From the NCBI GenBank assembly GCA_964613045.1, contig CAZTFS010000061.1, forward strand, positions 1-13,880: DNA of 13,880 nt, given 5' to 3'. The translations under genes were made by a program, and so were the position numbers. Under the pieces are notes generated by a model that made no database searches, was not told where the DNA came from, and saw nothing but the letters and a program-made list of their open reading frames with translations. This document shows positions 13,876 to 13,880 of this stretch, one piece after another (position 1 is the first letter of the stretch; the number at the start of each line of letters is the position of its first letter). This stretch comes from UBA1081 sp964613045. Its GTDB lineage: Bacteria > Bacillota > Clostridia > Oscillospirales > Acutalibacteraceae.

Positions 13876-13880
13876 TACAA

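Overview
The window reads as chromosomal DNA of an anaerobic, low-GC Firmicute of the Clostridia, most like Ruminococcus/Oscillospiraceae. The evidence is AT-rich intergenic DNA, strong GGAGG-type ribosome binding sites, the Bacillus/Clostridium-style pepP–efp pair, a CD1247-type acidic zinc-ribbon protein, and a stand-alone rpsU with a consensus promoter. No phage, transposase, CRISPR, rRNA or tRNA gene was seen. All genes look intact.

Left block (1–4038). On the + strand, mnmG, mnmE and tadA are packed head to tail. All three act on tRNA position 34: MnmE/MnmG modify U34 and TadA converts A34 to inosine. A small conserved membrane-anchored protein of unknown function (89 aa, - strand) converges on tadA. 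About 430 bp of very AT-rich, repeat-bearing intergenic DNA follows.

Centre-left block (4467–8604). An OGG1-type 8-oxoguanine DNA glycosylase is translationally coupled (ATGA) to a TraX-family membrane protein. Facing them on the - strand are rpsU, pepP (M24 aminopeptidase), efp and a CD1247-like acidic zinc-ribbon protein, in that transcriptional order. Clear terminators follow rpsU and the zinc-ribbon gene.

Right block (8817–13751, + strand). The most interesting part is a two-gene peptidoglycan module. The first gene encodes a MurL-like UDP-MurNAc-L-Ala-L-Glu epimerase with a GGGKDS ATP loop. It overlaps a MurD2-type ligase that has NDSIAT where ordinary MurD has NDSKAT. By family knowledge this pair makes the D-Glu of the stem peptide by adding L-Glu and epimerising it on the nucleotide precursor, bypassing free D-Glu from glutamate racemase. 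A lipoprotein of unknown function follows, then an NfeD–SPFH/stomatin pair ending in a terminator.

The two ends of the window carry the same roughly 50-bp repeat (one mismatch) in inverted orientation, built on a 7-bp period. A diverged third copy lies in the pepP leader. The two copies next to start codons (mnmG and pepP) have the same orientation and nearly the same distance to the start. The end-to-end repeat suggests either a dispersed intergenic element or a contig whose ends stop in a repeat.
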